64,000 nucleotides of DNA from NCBI RefSeq assembly GCF_024704365.1, contig NZ_JAJDFY010000001.1:1469001-1533000 (forward strand), read 5' to 3'. Made by a program: the position numbers and the translations under genes. A model generated the notes under the pieces. It did no database searches and was not told where the DNA came from. It saw only the letters and a list, made by a program, of their open reading frames with translations. Source of the stretch: Thermomonas sp. S9 (GTDB lineage Bacteria > Pseudomonadota > Gammaproteobacteria > Xanthomonadales > Xanthomonadaceae). This document shows positions 62,372-64,000 of this stretch, piece after piece (the stretch's first letter is position 1; every line of letters starts with the position of its first letter).

Positions 62372-63537
62372 GTCGCCACTGGTGGCATCGCCTGACGCCA
62401 TCGCGCGGGCACCGCAGGCGCATGGCGGCCGAACCCGGCGAGGCCGCGGCCTTGCTCGGGCGCGCCGAGCACACTGCCGATCCCGGCAAGGTCCGCGCCT
62501 GGCTGCGCGGGCAGACGGTGCTGGTGACCGGGGCCGGGGGTTCGATCGGTGCCGAGCTGTGCCGCCAGTGCGCGCTGTACGGCGCGCGCCGGCTGCTGCT
62601 GGTGGAAATCGACGAACTGGCGCTGTTGCAGGTGCAGGAGCGCCTGCACGCGGCGTTCCCGGCGCTGGAGTGCGTGGCGGTGCTCGGCGACTGCGGCGAT
62701 CCGGCGGTGCTGGCGCACGCGCTGGGGCAGGGGCCAGTGGAGACCCTGATCCATGCCGCCGCCTACAAGCACGTGCCGCTGCTGGAGGCGCAGCCGCGCG
62801 AGGCTGCGCGCAACAACGTGCTGGCCACCGCGGCAGTGGCACAGGCGGCGCGCGTGGCCGGCATCGCCTGCATGGTGCTGGTGTCCACCGACAAGGCGGT
62901 GGATCCGGTCAGCGTGCTGGGCGCGAGCAAGCGCCTGGCCGAGCAGGCCTGCCTGGCGCTGCTGGCGCAGGCGCCCGCGACCCGGCTGGCAGTGGTGCGC
63001 TTCGGCAATGTGCTCGATTCGGCCGGCAGCGTGACCCAGGTGTTCCGCGAACAGATCCGCCGCGGCGGGCCGCTGACGCTGACCCATCCGCAGGCCACCC
63101 GCTATTTCATGACCATCCCCGAGGCCTGCCAATTGATCCTGCAGGCGGCCGCGTTGGGCGAGCAGCGCGCCATGTACGCGCTGGACATGGGGGCGCCGGT
63201 GGCGATCCTGACGCTGGCCTCGCGCCTGCTGCGGCAGGCGGGGCTGCAGCCGCAGGAGGTCGGGATGGTGTTCACCGGCCTGCGCCCGGGCGAGCGCCTG
63301 CACGAGCCGGCCCTGCCGCCGCAGCGGCAGCAGGCCGCGCCCGGGATCTGGCGGTTGCCGCTGGACGCGGCCGTGCCGGCATTCTTCGCCACCTGGCTGG
63401 AGGCGCTGCGTGAGGCCGTGCTTTCTTATGATGTGCCTGCGCTGCAGCGACTGCTGCGCGAGACCGCGCCCGCCGACTCCCACGCGCCCCAATATCCCCG
63501 CGATTCCCGCGATTCCAACGACAGAGCCCATCGATGA
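62368..63537 (+). CDS. Short FlaA1/WbpM-like nucleotide-sugar dehydratase
   Basis: 389 residues. Contains only the cytoplasmic catalytic part of the WbpM/CapD family, which removes water from UDP-GlcNAc (4,6-dehydratase, often 5-epimerising); the four N-terminal membrane helices of full-length WbpM are missing. NAD site [11 protein letters not shown] (about 54-64), [30 protein letters not shown] and the [10 protein letters not shown] end. The catalytic position four before Lys188, Tyr or Met in relatives, is Leu184. Paired by ATGA overlap with the WecA-like transferase, suggesting they supply and attach the first sugar of a surface glycan. Confidence 0.85.
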   Translation: MSRHWWHRLTPSRGHRRRMAAEPGEAAALLGRAEHTADPGKVRAWLRGQTVLVTGAGGSIGAELCRQCALYGARRLLLVEIDELALLQVQERLHAAFPALECVAVLGDCGDPAVLAHALGQGPVETLIHAAAYKHVPLLEAQPREAARNNVLATAAVAQAARVAGIACMVLVSTDKAVDPVSVLGASKRLAEQACLALLAQAPATRLAVVRFGNVLDSAGSVTQVFREQIRRGGPLTLTHPQATRYFMTIPEACQLILQAAALGEQRAMYALDMGAPVAILTLASRLLRQAGLQPQEVGMVFTGLRPGERLHEPALPPQRQQAAPGIWRLPLDAAVPAFFATWLEALREAVLSYDVPALQRLLRETAPADSHAPQYPRDSRDSNDRAHR

Positions 63538-64000
63538 CCCGATCCTCTCCGCGCATCCGCAAGGCGGTATTTCCGTCGCCGGCCTTGGCACCCGCTTCCT
63601 GCCGGCCACCAAGACCGTGCCCAAGGAAATGCTGCCGATCGTCGATCGTCCGCTGATCCAGTACGCGGTGGACGAGGCGATCGCCGCCGGCTGCGACACC
63701 CTGGTGTTCGTCACCAACCGCTACAAGCACGCGGTGGCCGATTACTTCGACAAGGCCTACGAGCTGGAGCAGAAACTGGAGAAATCCGGCAAGCAGGAAC
63801 TGCTGGCACTGGTGCGCAACGTGCTGCCCGAGGGCGTGCGCGCGGTGTTCGTGACCCAGGCCGAGGCGCTGGGGCTGGGGCATGCGGTGCTGTGCGCGCG
63901 CCCGGTGGTCGGCGACGAGCCGTTCGCGGTGCTGCTGCCGGACGATCTCATCTGGAGCCACGGCGACGGCGCGCTCAAGCAGATGGCCGACCATGCCCAG
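63534..64000 (+). CDS. galU: UTP-glucose-1-phosphate uridylyltransferase GalU, partial, one frameshift
   Basis: Makes UDP-glucose for LPS and exopolysaccharide. The first 155 or so codons are present; the gene runs off the window. After the start [14 protein letters not shown] the frame breaks at G63575; restoring one G gives [20 protein letters not shown], the nucleotide-binding signature. [20 protein letters not shown] and [19 protein letters not shown] follow as expected. Overlaps the preceding gene by 4 bases. Confidence 0.95.

Overview
The window is about 64 kb of chromosome from a high-GC gammaproteobacterium, almost certainly of the Xanthomonadaceae (Lysobacteraceae). The main evidence is an rpf locus in family order (rpfG end, rpfC, rpfF, rpfB, aconitase acnA/rpfA, acnB), which makes and senses the DSF cell-cell signal. 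Genus cannot be told from the sequence alone. No tRNA, rRNA, insertion sequence, prophage or CRISPR array was seen.

Layout. 1-12.3 kb: rpf/DSF locus, a GGDEF protein with a degenerate active site, a vapBC-type toxin-antitoxin pair and both aconitases. 12.3-18 kb: hflD, mnmA, a Nudix gene, clpS-clpA and an Sfp-type phosphopantetheinyl transferase. 18-22.4 kb: a cobalamin riboswitch followed by class Ia ribonucleotide reductase nrdA-nrdB and a thioesterase. 22.4-31 kb: a small Cys-rich protein, tex, an MFS transporter, dinB, a GntP permease and a TonB-dependent receptor. 31-37 kb: a transporter-fused hybrid histidine kinase resembling CrbS/MxtR, a MutT-like hydrolase, a zinc alcohol dehydrogenase, a tandem repeat rich in DnaA-box-like motifs, and a CrbR/ErdR-like response regulator. 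37-42.6 kb: polyhydroxybutyrate metabolism (3-hydroxybutyrate dehydrogenase, oligomer hydrolase, class III synthase phaE-phaC). 42.6-44.1 kb: a candidate structured RNA/terminator, a DUF6522 gene and two cytochromes c. 44.4-53.2 kb: an RND efflux operon with one adaptor and two permeases, then two small membrane proteins. 53.2-56.8 kb: TraB-like protein and the agmatine-to-putrescine genes aguB-aguA. 56.9-60.1 kb: rpmJ2, cmk, rpsA, ihfB. 60.2-64 kb: lapB, two surface-polysaccharide genes and the start of galU.

How the genes fit together. RpfB/RpfF/RpfC/RpfG form a signal synthesis and phosphorelay module whose last member (RpfG family) hydrolyses c-di-GMP; the GGDEF protein beside it keeps a c-di-GMP-binding I-site. 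The CrbSR-like pair brackets a stretch next to the PHB genes, which suggests control of acetyl-CoA/3-hydroxybutyrate use. The riboswitch implies that the class Ia reductase is turned down when cobalamin is plentiful.

Caveat. At least 18 single-base indels interrupt otherwise full-length genes, including essential ones (rpsA, lapB, clpA, galU). About half lie in runs of three or more identical bases. I read these as assembly errors and annotate the genes as whole; lengths given for them assume a one-base correction.
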